DNA of 64,000 nt from an archaeon (lineage in GTDB: Archaea; Thermoproteota; Nitrososphaeria; Nitrososphaerales; JACAEJ01). Below, one piece after another: positions 53,014 through 61,473 of this stretch. Made by a program: the position numbers and the translations under genes. Position 1 is the stretch's first letter. Each line of letters opens with the position of its first letter. Under the pieces are notes generated by a model. That model searched no databases. It saw only the letters and a program-made list of their open reading frames with translations, and was not told where the DNA came from. The stretch spans positions 62,001 to 126,000 of the forward strand of contig JACGUK010000001.1 in the NCBI GenBank assembly GCA_024256265.1. The letters are read 5' to 3'.

Positions 53014-53550
53014 TTACTTCATATTGAATACTATTTTTTCATAACCAGAGTATCTATCTCCTCTTCTCGCCCTCATAATAAGAATATTCTTTGCAATGAT
53101 CTCATATTCTATCAAGGATTCGACCTCTAGAATTTTTGTTCTTTGTGGAAAGACCCAGTAGGCTTCGTAGTCATACTCAACTATGCCTTTCTCATAAAAA
53201 TTTTCATATTTATTTGATCCAATTTTTGTTTGACCTTTAAAAGTTATTAGGAAGGTAATACAAGGAAGATTTTCTAAGCCTCTATGGTCAAGGCTCACAG
53301 TAAGCACTTTAGGTTTACATTTGATATTGTTCATCAATATCTTCTCTTGATCAAGAAGGTTCTGCATAGAGTAAAAGAGCTTTATCATTTCTTGCTCATA
53401 TTCATCAGGCTTGTGTAAAAGAGAAGCATAGTATCCCTTATCATCATAGTAATCAAATATGATAGTCTGGTTCACGATGCCTTCTCGAGAGACCCAAAAG
53501 AATCCATGAGCATGAATAGGCTCAACTCCATTTTCTATATCAGATACCAT
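53014..53550 (-). CDS. Uncharacterised soluble protein
   Basis: The 178-residue protein has no signal peptide or membrane helix. It looks like a mixed alpha-beta domain: AHGFFWVSREGIVNQTIIFD at the start, a long amphipathic helix around residues 50-72 (EYEQEMIKLFYSMQNLLDQE), and beta strands with VLTVSLDHRGLENLP and YWVFPQRTKILE. No catalytic motif is obvious. Start ATG at 53550. It converges on the DUF3147-like gene. Confidence 0.55.
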   Translation of the reverse strand: MVSDIENGVEPIHAHGFFWVSREGIVNQTIIFDYYDDKGYYASLLHKPDEYEQEMIKLFYSMQNLLDQEKILMNNIKCKPKVLTVSLDHRGLENLPCITFLITFKGQTKIGSNKYENFYEKGIVEYDYEAYWVFPQRTKILEVESLIEYEIIAKNILIMRARRGDRYSGYEKIVFNMK

Positions 53551-53795
53551 ACTTTTAGATATCTTAAAGGGATATTTGAAGTCTTTAGTTAGTATTCACA
53601 ATTAGGGTCTGAAATTCAAGACAATTAAATAAAGTATTAAGTATGTACGCTACTATGTTGCGAGCTCAGAACTCAAGATCTAGCTCATCGATCGCTAGGG
53701 CTAGTCTCTTCATTGCCCGCCTACAACTATAAAGTTAAAAGGGCATATAAGCTTAATTGAAGGCAATATTTTTGATAGTTTTTATTCAAAATTTT

Positions 53796-53888
53796 TGCAG
53801 GATGAATTGGGTAAGGAGAAAACCCGGGGAGGCATCTCTCGTCCAAAAATTAAGGACAAGTTATTATTACCCAATTCATCTTTCTGCA
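53796..53888. ncRNA. Long inverted repeat with inner hairpins, candidate RNA element
   Basis: GATGAATTGGGTAA at 53801-53814 is the exact reverse complement of 53867-53880, and outside it TGCAG pairs with CTGCA, giving a 19-bp stem with a three-base bulge. The 52-nt interior contains the hairpin GTCC/GGAC (53841-53857) and a possible GAGA/TCTC stem, together a three-way junction. It sits in a 416-nt non-coding gap. No terminator T-run follows. The strand is not decided. It could be a guide RNA, a small RNA gene, a regulatory element or a remnant of a mobile element end. The rest of the gap shows nothing clear. Confidence 0.55.
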
Positions 53889-53966
53889 AATGTATAGGGA
53901 TTGTTATCTTCTTTACTTTGCCTATCATCCAGATATGGACTGATATAATAACAATTGTTATAAGAG

Positions 53967-55166
53967 CTATTTAAACTTTTGAAAAAAGTAACTGTTCAGA
54001 ATTTTATGAACATCATCGAACCCACCCTTAAGATCAATCGAGATATCTTTACTTAACGCTTCTTCAACAATTCGATCTATTTCTAACTTGCTCTCTGCCT
54101 CTATTATAGCTCTCCTATTTGGTTTAGTTGAAAGTCTTTTTAATTCTCCCTCCTCTTTTGCGAACTTAAAGATCCCAATCCTTTTTGAGTAATCTATTAT
54201 TTCTTTGTTGCTTAGCCCGATCAATGGAAATAGAATTTCCTTATTATGTTTTGAAGATATTTCGAATGAATCTTTAAGAGTCTGAAAGCTACTTTTGTCT
54301 AAGCTCTCCCCAATAACGATAGTGCTCATACCAATTTTATCTGCATAAGCGCATGCAATGCGCATAACCATTCTATTAAGTAAAAAGGGTAGGACTTTAG
54401 AAGAGCAGATTTGTTTTAAACTGTCTATGATGAAACCTATCTTTAAAGCAATAAGATTGTATCTTTTAACAGGCAAGAACTCCCTAAGGAGAGTTGCTAT
54501 AGTGATTGCTCTTTTTACATAAGAATGATCAACATAGGGTCTAATGTCAAAAAAGAGAAGGTAAGGAAAGATGCCTTGCCTAGCTATCATCCAGCTTGCA
54601 ACAGCGCTATTACTGTCTCCTAATAACAGGCATAGTGCTTTTCCTTGTGATCCAACAGGCATGCCCCCAGGTCCATCATATTTATAATAAAATATGCAGG
54701 CTACATCATCTTCTATCTTTACATAAATTACTTTTGAAGGGTTCTTCTTGTCTTGCCTCACATTTTTTTCACCTAGCTCTCCCATAATCCTTGCACAAGT
54801 TGCGAATTCTATATCTCTACTGAGATAGGGTAAAGACCCTTTTATATCGACTCTTATGGCGAAGGTCTCATCAGGGTAGATCAGCTTCATCCCAGCCCTT
54901 ACTATAGATTCAACAACATCTTCATAATTCGATGATGTAGTCTCCACAACTGCAGTATAATCCACCCCTGGTATATTTGATAAGACTTCAGCCACCTTGA
55001 TAGGGTCTTCTGCATCTATCAAAATAATATTTTTCTTCATTTCCTTATTAGAGAAATTTAACCCTGAAAATCTCAATAATGTAGATATCTGCCGGGCAAG
55101 AAGTTTTTGAGAAGAAGTATTAATGTTGCTTTCAGAAAAAGATACAAGGACTTTATGCTCCCCCAA
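53967..55166 (-). CDS. ThiI-like protein with degenerate PP-loop
   Basis: The 399-residue protein has the ferredoxin-like and THUMP domains (N-terminal about 170 residues, with FAIRVDIKGS) and a PP-loop domain beginning GPGGMPVGSQGKALCLL. The catalytic SGGIDS is changed to LGDSNS, so the loop that binds pyrophosphate and the Asp are altered. The sulfur-carrying Cys of archaeal ThiI (CxxC in the PP domain) is also missing. It may bind tRNA without doing 4-thiouridine synthesis. Start TTG at 55166. The gene is single and faces a phospholipase C-like gene. Confidence 0.75.
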   Translation of the reverse strand: MGEHKVLVSFSESNINTSSQKLLARQISTLLRFSGLNFSNKEMKKNIILIDAEDPIKVAEVLSNIPGVDYTAVVETTSSNYEDVVESIVRAGMKLIYPDETFAIRVDIKGSLPYLSRDIEFATCARIMGELGEKNVRQDKKNPSKVIYVKIEDDVACIFYYKYDGPGGMPVGSQGKALCLLLGDSNSAVASWMIARQGIFPYLLFFDIRPYVDHSYVKRAITIATLLREFLPVKRYNLIALKIGFIIDSLKQICSSKVLPFLLNRMVMRIACAYADKIGMSTIVIGESLDKSSFQTLKDSFEISSKHNKEILFPLIGLSNKEIIDYSKRIGIFKFAKEEGELKRLSTKPNRRAIIEAESKLEIDRIVEEALSKDISIDLKGGFDDVHKILNSYFFQKFK

Positions 55167-55255
55167 TTTTATTCACTTCTCCTTTTCTTTACTCCATAAA
55201 CATCTTCATAAAGGTTCAGTTAACCATATATTTGATGCTATCTTTTAGATTTGTG

Positions 55256-56644
55256 ATGAAACTTCTGAAGAATACGATAAGAATGCTATGTATATTTTTA
55301 ATCCTTTTTACTATGATGCCTAACCTAGAGGCTTATGGTTGGGGAAATGGTTCTTCCTCAAGCATAAATTATCCCTATTATGGTATTCATGATGCTATTG
55401 CAGATATCGCTTATCAAAAACTAAAGAATCATAACGAAACTATGGCTCAGTGGATTACAGACTTTTACCTCAACTCAAATGATCAAAAATGGGGAGATTA
55501 TGAATATTCCTTCAATAATGGCTCAGACAACTGGCTTAGTTATACAGATGACCCTGATTCATATTTTAAGGATTGGCGTAACCATATGCATTATGTTCAT
55601 CCTTATGGAACTCATGATGAGAAAGGAGCACCTGATAGAGTACAACAACTCTATAATTGGGTTGTAGGAAACTTAACAAATTGGATAAAAAATGGTAGAC
55701 CTACAAAGTCTGAAGATGAGCATAAGGCTACATATGCAGCAGGATTGCTAACTCATTACTTTTCTGATATAACTCAATTTGGGCATACAGACTACACAAA
55801 ACAAGACCATACAAATGTTCTTATAGGCTCTGGCACTTATCATAACAATTATGAATCAAGGCAAATAGGTACAGCCTTTCTTGACCAACTCTTGCCTGAC
55901 TTAGAATCTTATGATTTTGGGGTTGATATTATTATAATGAATCCAAAAGATATTTCTACTCAGCTTGCAACATGGGTAAATAGTTATGATGGTAAAAATG
56001 TATCATATTACGATACTCCAATTGGAGAGAGTGTTATAGTAGGCTCAACTTATGCTCAAATGCTCACAGATTATGTTAAAAATTATGATTCTGAATCAAG
56101 CTATTTAGGGGCTAGGGGTTATACGCAACAACTCTACCAACAGACTCTTTCTCATATCAGGGCTACTGTTGGTAACTTGACACAAATACTCTATACAGCC
56201 TATAAAGTCGCTGAGTCAGCTCAGACAAAATCTGAAATTACTATAAACTTATCTACATCATCTTTAACTGTAGGTTCTACACTTGAAGTTAGTGGTTCGA
56301 TAATACCTCCTCCCTCTAATACAGTACAAGTGACGCTAACATATTTTCAACCTGGTGGAAAGATTCATTCAACCTATATTATTAATTCAACATCTGCAGG
56401 ATTATATAATCATACTTTCAGCCCAAATATCACTGGTTACTGGTCAGTCAAAGCAAGCTGGGAAGGCGATGAGATTTATGAAGGAGCTACAAGTGCAGAA
56501 AACTTCAAAGTAAATCCTTCAACATCAAACTTAATGATTTTCTTTCTAGTAGTAGGTGTTATTTACATAATTATTACTTTTTCATTGGCTTATCGAATCA
56601 GTAAAAGGCGGTTCATATTAAGATTTAGACCTAAAGAGGAATAA
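55256..56644 (+). CDS. Zinc-dependent phospholipase C/S1-P1 nuclease-like protein, membrane anchored
   Basis: The protein has a signal peptide (from ATG 55256 about 20-25 residues, ending EAYG), then a helical domain with the zinc ligands of the phospholipase C family: WG at the mature start, HDAIADIAY, NHMHYVHP and GLLTHYFSDITQFGHT. A beta-sandwich domain (about residues 330-425, starting ITINLSTSSLTVGSTLEVSG) and a C-terminal membrane helix follow. It should hydrolyse phospholipids or nucleic acids on the outside surface. A TATA-like CATATATT at 55225-55232 supports a leaderless start at 55256; the frame is open from 55232. Confidence 0.75.
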   Translation: MKLLKNTIRMLCIFLILFTMMPNLEAYGWGNGSSSSINYPYYGIHDAIADIAYQKLKNHNETMAQWITDFYLNSNDQKWGDYEYSFNNGSDNWLSYTDDPDSYFKDWRNHMHYVHPYGTHDEKGAPDRVQQLYNWVVGNLTNWIKNGRPTKSEDEHKATYAAGLLTHYFSDITQFGHTDYTKQDHTNVLIGSGTYHNNYESRQIGTAFLDQLLPDLESYDFGVDIIIMNPKDISTQLATWVNSYDGKNVSYYDTPIGESVIVGSTYAQMLTDYVKNYDSESSYLGARGYTQQLYQQTLSHIRATVGNLTQILYTAYKVAESAQTKSEITINLSTSSLTVGSTLEVSGSIIPPPSNTVQVTLTYFQPGGKIHSTYIINSTSAGLYNHTFSPNITGYWSVKASWEGDEIYEGATSAENFKVNPSTSNLMIFFLVVGVIYIIITFSLAYRISKRRFILRFRPKEE

Positions 56645-56655
56645 TTTTAATTTGA

Positions 56656-57258
56656 TTAAGACTTTTCTTTTATGCGCATCTTCATTTCCTTAAGGAGAGG
56701 TTCATATACATCGAGCAACTTTTCTACATATTGCATCCATATATGAATGATAGGTTGAATGCGATATATTTTGTAAGAGTATTCCTTAAGAACGTCCTCC
56801 ATATAATCTATCCATTCCTTCAACTTACCATCACTCGGTATGCGAACCATGATGTCACTTGTAATGCTCTTGAAACCAAACTTTTGATAGAATTTATCCA
56901 ATATTTTTTCATAGCCAGGTTCAGGTAAGAGGGTTAATGCAATAAGGGTATCCCATTCCTCTATCAATCTTTGCATAATCATGGAGCCTACGCCCTTTTC
57001 TCTATAGGGCCTAGCGACTTCCATTGCGTCGAGAGATTTAGCATTCGGCAGAGCTCTCCAATCATTAATAATAGCAAAGCCTATTATCTTATTCTCATCT
57101 AATGCTATTAAAACATCAGCCCCATCTAAGAGCTTTTGCCTTAGAAATTCTTTAAGCTCAACCTTTCCTTTCTCACCAGAAGATTTTACGCTCCATGTAA
57201 AGCCTTCTGTTACATCAAGGCTCTCTATATCAGATATTGTCAGCTTCTTAATAATCAA
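56656..57258 (-). CDS. GNAT-family N-acetyltransferase
   Basis: The 200-residue protein has the GNAT core: VLIALDENKIIGFAIIND, then LDAMEVARPYREKGVGSMIMQ, the acetyl-CoA pyrophosphate loop R/Q-x2-G-x-G, and FYQKFGFKSI before the last strand. The C-terminus adds a helix of about 60 residues (WIDYMEDVLKEYSYKIY and on). It acetylates an amine on an unknown protein or small molecule. Start ATG at 57258. It converges on the phospholipase C-like gene. Confidence 0.8.
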   Translation of the reverse strand: MIIKKLTISDIESLDVTEGFTWSVKSSGEKGKVELKEFLRQKLLDGADVLIALDENKIIGFAIINDWRALPNAKSLDAMEVARPYREKGVGSMIMQRLIEEWDTLIALTLLPEPGYEKILDKFYQKFGFKSITSDIMVRIPSDGKLKEWIDYMEDVLKEYSYKIYRIQPIIHIWMQYVEKLLDVYEPLLKEMKMRIKEKS

Positions 57259-57324
57259 TAGGTTTCAATTTGTAACTAAAGTATTATAAGTAAATCGGTT
57301 TTTTAACTTTATGAGGCGGGGATT

Positions 57325-57774
57325 TTGAGCCAAACTACTGTAAGCATGGAAGAGATAGAGTGGAAAGGAGTTCCAATAAAACATTGTGAGTTTATAAGGG
57401 CTCAGAGGAAGTTTTCTAATATGAGCAGATCAGATATCGAGGATACAATAAACAATGTTACCTTAAGCAATTTATCTGAAGAGGATAGAGATTTTATAGT
57501 CAAAAACATTTCTCCTACTCTTGAAGAGTGCATTGGAGGATCAAGAGAGACAAGAACTACTTACCTTTACAATTTAATGAAACTTATTACATACAGGTAT
57601 AAGCAATATAAAATGAAAGAAATCGATGCAGTAAAGAGCTCTGATTTACAAAAGCATGAAGAATATACACAGAGGGTTTTTCATCATTATGAAGCTCTTA
57701 GAAGGCTTAAGATGCATTTAATAGGCGGAAAAGAGCTAATGTTCAGAGATATGCCAGAAGTTGAAGTATCATAA
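57325..57774 (+). CDS. Uncharacterised helical protein
   Basis: The 149-residue soluble protein is mainly helical and charged: WKGVPIKHCEF, SDIEDTINNVTLSNLSEED, then HEEYTQRVFHHYEALRRLK. Cys residues occur near 21 and 69. It may be a small regulatory or chaperone-like protein. TTG at 57325 follows a purine-rich GAGGCGGGG. It precedes the MtaA-like gene by 56 nt in the same direction, so the two could share a transcript. Not recognised. Confidence 0.55.
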   Translation: MSQTTVSMEEIEWKGVPIKHCEFIRAQRKFSNMSRSDIEDTINNVTLSNLSEEDRDFIVKNISPTLEECIGGSRETRTTYLYNLMKLITYRYKQYKMKEIDAVKSSDLQKHEEYTQRVFHHYEALRRLKMHLIGGKELMFRDMPEVEVS

Positions 57775-57830
57775 AGAAGTTAGGATTTTGGATAAACTTT
57801 AATCTCAATATTTAGTAAGGAGGAAATATA

Positions 57831-58859
57831 ATGGCAAATTTTACTCCAAAAAGAAGAGTTTTGACTGCTTTATTGGGAGGAAAGGTAGATAGAGTCCCTG
57901 TATCTTGCATAGGAGCCTGTGGAGGAAGCGTCTCGATTGAAATCCAGAAGGCTGTTGGGATATATTGGCCTGAAGCTTTTAGAGATTCTGAGAAGATGGC
58001 TAGGCTTGCCATCGAGAGTCAAAAGATAACAGGATTTGAATGTGTGAACATTGGTTATGAATTCAGCATATTGCCTGAAGCCTTAGGGTGTGAAATCAAG
58101 TATTACGATGATCATGGACTCAAGCCTGCAATTATAAGCCATGCATTCCATAGACCTGATGATCTCAAGATGCCTGATGATCTTCTAGAAAGGGGGAGAA
58201 TACCAGCAATAATGGAAGCTATTAATCTTGTAAGGAGAGAGGTAGGAGACTTTCTCCCGATCTCAAGTTTCATCTTTGGTCCCTTCTCCCTTGCAGGTGA
58301 ACTCGCGGAACCATTGAGTTTTATAAAGTGGTCTTCAACAAATCCAAATCTAGCCAAAAAGTTCGTCGATTTCGCTGTAGAGGCTATAATAGGTTACGCT
58401 AATGCACAATATCGTGCAGGCTCTGACATAGTATCCTTGGGAGAGCCTTTAGGGACGCCTGATAAAGCAGGCCCTGAAGCTTTTAAAAGACTTGTCAAAC
58501 CAGCTTTAATGAAAATAGCCGACGATTTGGGAGGGATAAGGGTCATGCATCTATGTGGAGATGTAGAGAAATTCATACCAGAGATGGTCGATATTGGTTT
58601 TGATGGTATAAGCGTAAAGCAGAGCGTCAACATAGCTAAGATCAAGCCTATTGTAGGCAATGTTAAAATTCTAGGTAATGTTGAGTCAAGAGGAATATTG
58701 ACTCACGGCACTCCAGATGAGGTGAAGGCTGTTGCAAGAAAGGCACTTGAAGATGGCATCGACATACTTGAACCTTCTTGTGGCATTGAGCCCTTAATAC
58801 CTATTGATAACATAAGGGCTCTTGTCGAGGAAGCTAAAAGGTTCAAACCTGAAGAATGA
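57831..58859 (+). CDS. MtaA/UroD-type corrinoid methyltransferase-like protein
   Basis: The 342-residue protein has the uroporphyrinogen decarboxylase fold but not its substrate-binding signature; instead it has VMHLCGDVEKF and LEPSCGIEP, the His-x-Cys and later Cys that bind zinc in methylcobamide:coenzyme M methyltransferases (MtaA/MtbA). It would move a methyl group between a corrinoid protein and a thiol. No corrinoid protein or coenzyme M gene is adjacent. Upstream ATTTAGTAAGGAGGAAATATA contains a strong Shine-Dalgarno before ATG at 57831. The thiol acceptor is unknown. Confidence 0.78.
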   Translation: MANFTPKRRVLTALLGGKVDRVPVSCIGACGGSVSIEIQKAVGIYWPEAFRDSEKMARLAIESQKITGFECVNIGYEFSILPEALGCEIKYYDDHGLKPAIISHAFHRPDDLKMPDDLLERGRIPAIMEAINLVRREVGDFLPISSFIFGPFSLAGELAEPLSFIKWSSTNPNLAKKFVDFAVEAIIGYANAQYRAGSDIVSLGEPLGTPDKAGPEAFKRLVKPALMKIADDLGGIRVMHLCGDVEKFIPEMVDIGFDGISVKQSVNIAKIKPIVGNVKILGNVESRGILTHGTPDEVKAVARKALEDGIDILEPSCGIEPLIPIDNIRALVEEAKRFKPEE

Positions 58860-58891
58860 TTTGAAACTTATAATCCTATAATGTGAATAAA

Positions 58892-59203
58892 TCACTCTAC
58901 AAACAATATTTTTACGTCCTTTTTAACCGCTAAACCAAACTCTGCTTCTATGGCTTTGAGTATGGCGCAAGGTACAGGGCATGTTGAGTGAAGATATGCT
59001 TCAGAAGAGGCTTTGTATACGATGTTGTCACTTATCCTTCTGGAGAATTCACGCCTATCCAATTCTTTTATCCTTTCAGAAAGATTCATTACTCTAGGAC
59101 AATCAGATTCAATGCTTACACTAACTTTTGAACCTGATCTATTCACTTTAATTAGCACCTTCTTTTGGCATGCACCTGGATTTATCTCTACTTTCGTTGT
59201 CAA
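58892..59203 (-). CDS. DUF6951-type small protein
   Basis: The 103-residue protein has the pattern of the DUF6951 family: VEINPGACQKKV at the start, SIESDCPRVMNLSERI in the middle and HSTCPVPCAILKAIEAEFGLA near the end, with three conserved Cys. Genes of this kind are often found next to MtaA/UroD-type methyltransferases, as here, on the opposite strand. Function is not known; thiol or metal handling in corrinoid metabolism would fit. TTG start at 59203. Confidence 0.65.
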   Translation of the reverse strand: MTTKVEINPGACQKKVLIKVNRSGSKVSVSIESDCPRVMNLSERIKELDRREFSRRISDNIVYKASSEAYLHSTCPVPCAILKAIEAEFGLAVKKDVKILFVE

Positions 59204-59418
59204 TGTTGCTCTGTTCTCTAAAATTATATTTCAAACATTAATCAATTAAACTTTTTCAATATCTTTGTCAAGCTCTTAATCATTGATACTATCTGCTTCT
59301 TTAGATCAGCTTAAATAATCGTTATAACTATTGTTATAGATGATGACCATAAAATCAATTAGCGGAGGATATAAAAGAAGGCAAGAAAGGAGGTTCAGCT
59401 ATAAAGAAGGTTGGCTAT

Positions 59419-60537
59419 ATGTTAGATAAAGAAATAATAATTGATAGATTAAAGAGAGTGATAGACCCAGAGATAGGCATTAATATAGTAGATTTGAACA
59501 TGGTAAGAAATATAGAGATAGATGAGAATAAAGTCAATGTTACTATTGCACTTACAGTGCCTAACTGTCCCCTTGCCCATACTATAAAGAACGATGTAGA
59601 GAAAGCTTTGATGAGCATAAAAGGCGTTCAAGCTGTTGATGTAAAATTAACTTCGATGACAAAAGAAGAGCTGGATGCCCTTGCAAAGAGTGTTCAGCAA
59701 AAAAGAGGAGTAAAAAGAGTAAGACCAATTATAGAGAAGCTCGAAAAGGGTGACATAAGAAATATAATTGCAATATTATCTGGAAAAGGAGGAGTAGGAA
59801 AATCCTTTGTGACTGGAATGCTTGCTATAGAGCTGAGAAGGCAGGGGCATGAAGTTGGTATATTAGATGCAGATATAACTGGTTCAAGCATAGCGAAGAT
59901 ATTTGGTTTGAATGAGAGACCTACAAAGGGAGAGCTTGGAATAAACCCTGTATCGACAAGATTAGGAATAAAAGTGATGTCTATGAACCTTATACTTGAA
60001 GATCCTACAACCCCAATAATATGGAGAGGGCCTATTATTAACACTGCTATAAGGCAGCTTTATCAAGATGTTGCTTGGGGGGAGCTTCACTATCTATTGG
60101 TAGACCTTCCTCCTGGTACGAGTGATGCGCCTCTAACTGTCTTTCAGTCTATTCCTCTCGATGGAGTAATATTGGTATCTTCTCCTCAAGACCTTGCTGT
60201 GATGGTTGTAAAAAAAGCGATGAACATGGCTAGGCATATGAACATTCCTATTCTTGGTCTTATAGAAAACATGAGCTATATAGAATGCCCTAAATGTGGA
60301 GAGAAAATAGAGCTCTATGGACCTTCAAAAGGATTTGAAGTTGCAAAAGATGTCGGGATACAATTTCTTGGTAAAATTCCTGTGGACCCTAAGATTTCTA
60401 CACTATCGGATCAAGGAAGGCTTGAAGATTATTCAAACTCAGCATTCACAGAAATTACTAGAGCTTTGAGATTGAGCATAGAAAATGTAGTCAAGAAAAC
60501 AAGCGCAAGGCTGCCTATAGCTTGGTCAAAACAATGA
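59419..60537 (+). CDS. Mrp/NBP35-type Fe-S cluster carrier ATPase with N-terminal DUF59
   Basis: Residues 1-85 form a DUF59 (MIP18-like) domain (DPEIGINIVDLNMVR), followed by the P-loop SGKGGVGKSF at 121-130 and the ParA-like core with GLIENMSYIECPKCG, whose CxxC bridges a dimer-bound [4Fe-4S] cluster. It should help deliver Fe-S clusters to target proteins. The 372-residue length is normal. Start ATG 59419; a TATA-like GATATAAAAG at 59367 would give a short leader. An AAGGAGGT at 59387 is too distant to act on this ATG but sits in frame with an ATA codon. Confidence 0.88.
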   Translation: MLDKEIIIDRLKRVIDPEIGINIVDLNMVRNIEIDENKVNVTIALTVPNCPLAHTIKNDVEKALMSIKGVQAVDVKLTSMTKEELDALAKSVQQKRGVKRVRPIIEKLEKGDIRNIIAILSGKGGVGKSFVTGMLAIELRRQGHEVGILDADITGSSIAKIFGLNERPTKGELGINPVSTRLGIKVMSMNLILEDPTTPIIWRGPIINTAIRQLYQDVAWGELHYLLVDLPPGTSDAPLTVFQSIPLDGVILVSSPQDLAVMVVKKAMNMARHMNIPILGLIENMSYIECPKCGEKIELYGPSKGFEVAKDVGIQFLGKIPVDPKISTLSDQGRLEDYSNSAFTEITRALRLSIENVVKKTSARLPIAWSKQ

Positions 60538-60582
60538 ATTATTTTACAATTCATAAATTAGGTTAAGATTTAAGTCTAAATT

Positions 60583-60591
60583 CTTTTATTA
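60583..60591 (+). promoter_or_regulatory. TATA box of thyX
   Basis: CTTTTATTA is centred about 26-28 nt before the ATG at 60615, so the thyX message is probably leaderless. Confidence 0.5.
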
Positions 60592-60614
60592 GTGCTAGAG
60601 TTGGTAGTAAGATT

Positions 60615-61427
60615 ATGGAAACGAGAGTAATTCTTATTTCATATACTCCTGATCTTGAGAGAGTATGCGCTTCAGCCATGAGGTCTTGCTACTCTCAATA
60701 TTCTGCATTTGAGCTTTATCTTAGAAAAGATCTATTGAGCGATGCTGATGTAAAAAGGATGCTTGAGAAGGCTCTTCAGTTAGGGCATAATGATGTAATG
60801 GAGCATGGTTCTTTGACTTATAGCTTAGAAAATGTTTCTAGAGTTTTTACTCACCAGCTTGTCAGACATAGAATTGCCTCTTTCTCTCAGCAGAGCCAAA
60901 GACATGTGAGAATAGGAAAGGATGAATGGTATTTGAAGCCTCCATCTATAAAAAATGAAAAGGTTCAAGTTGAAGTGAATGGTGCTAAAATCGAACTTAG
61001 CTATAATGACTTCATGGCTCTTAGTGAGCAAATTTATAAAGCATATTCAGAGAAAGGTCTTCATAAAGAAGATGCTAGGTTCATAGTACCATCTGCATGT
61101 AAAACGAATATAACCATAACAGCGAATCCAAGAGAGTTTAGGCACATCTTCAGTCAGAGATGTGATAGTGTAGCTCAGTGGGAGATTAGAGATGTATGCT
61201 GGGCAATGCTTGCATCAGCTAAGCTTATAGCACCAACTATATTCAAAACCTTTGACTTCCCTGCAAGCAAAGATAAATATGCATTAGAAAGATGCACAAA
61301 GTTGGATGAGTTAATATTGGACTATAAATTAGCCTTTGAGAAAGCAGAGAAAGGAACTTTGTTGGAGATAGATTTGAGCAAGCTAGATCTATCTCATAAG
61401 GTTCTTTCTTACATTCTAAAAGGCTAA
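60615..61427 (+). CDS. thyX: Flavin-dependent thymidylate synthase
   Basis: The 270-residue protein has the ThyX signature RHRIASFSQQSQR at residues 84-96 (Arg-His-Arg-x7-Ser), which binds dUMP and FAD, plus HNDVMEHGSLTYS upstream. It methylates dUMP to dTMP using methylenetetrahydrofolate or a related pterin and reduced flavin. It stands alone after the Mrp gene; a TATA box at 60583 gives a leaderless transcript from ATG 60615. Confidence 0.94.
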   Translation: METRVILISYTPDLERVCASAMRSCYSQYSAFELYLRKDLLSDADVKRMLEKALQLGHNDVMEHGSLTYSLENVSRVFTHQLVRHRIASFSQQSQRHVRIGKDEWYLKPPSIKNEKVQVEVNGAKIELSYNDFMALSEQIYKAYSEKGLHKEDARFIVPSACKTNITITANPREFRHIFSQRCDSVAQWEIRDVCWAMLASAKLIAPTIFKTFDFPASKDKYALERCTKLDELILDYKLAFEKAEKGTLLEIDLSKLDLSHKVLSYILKG

Positions 61428-61473
61428 GATTAATTTTCTACTCAGGAAACATGCATCAACTGATACTGGAAAC

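Noticed and set aside
53641..53740. Short minus-strand peptide frame (MKRLALAIDELDLEF) with an AGGCGG before it
   Set aside because: Only 15 codons; nothing distinguishes it from chance.
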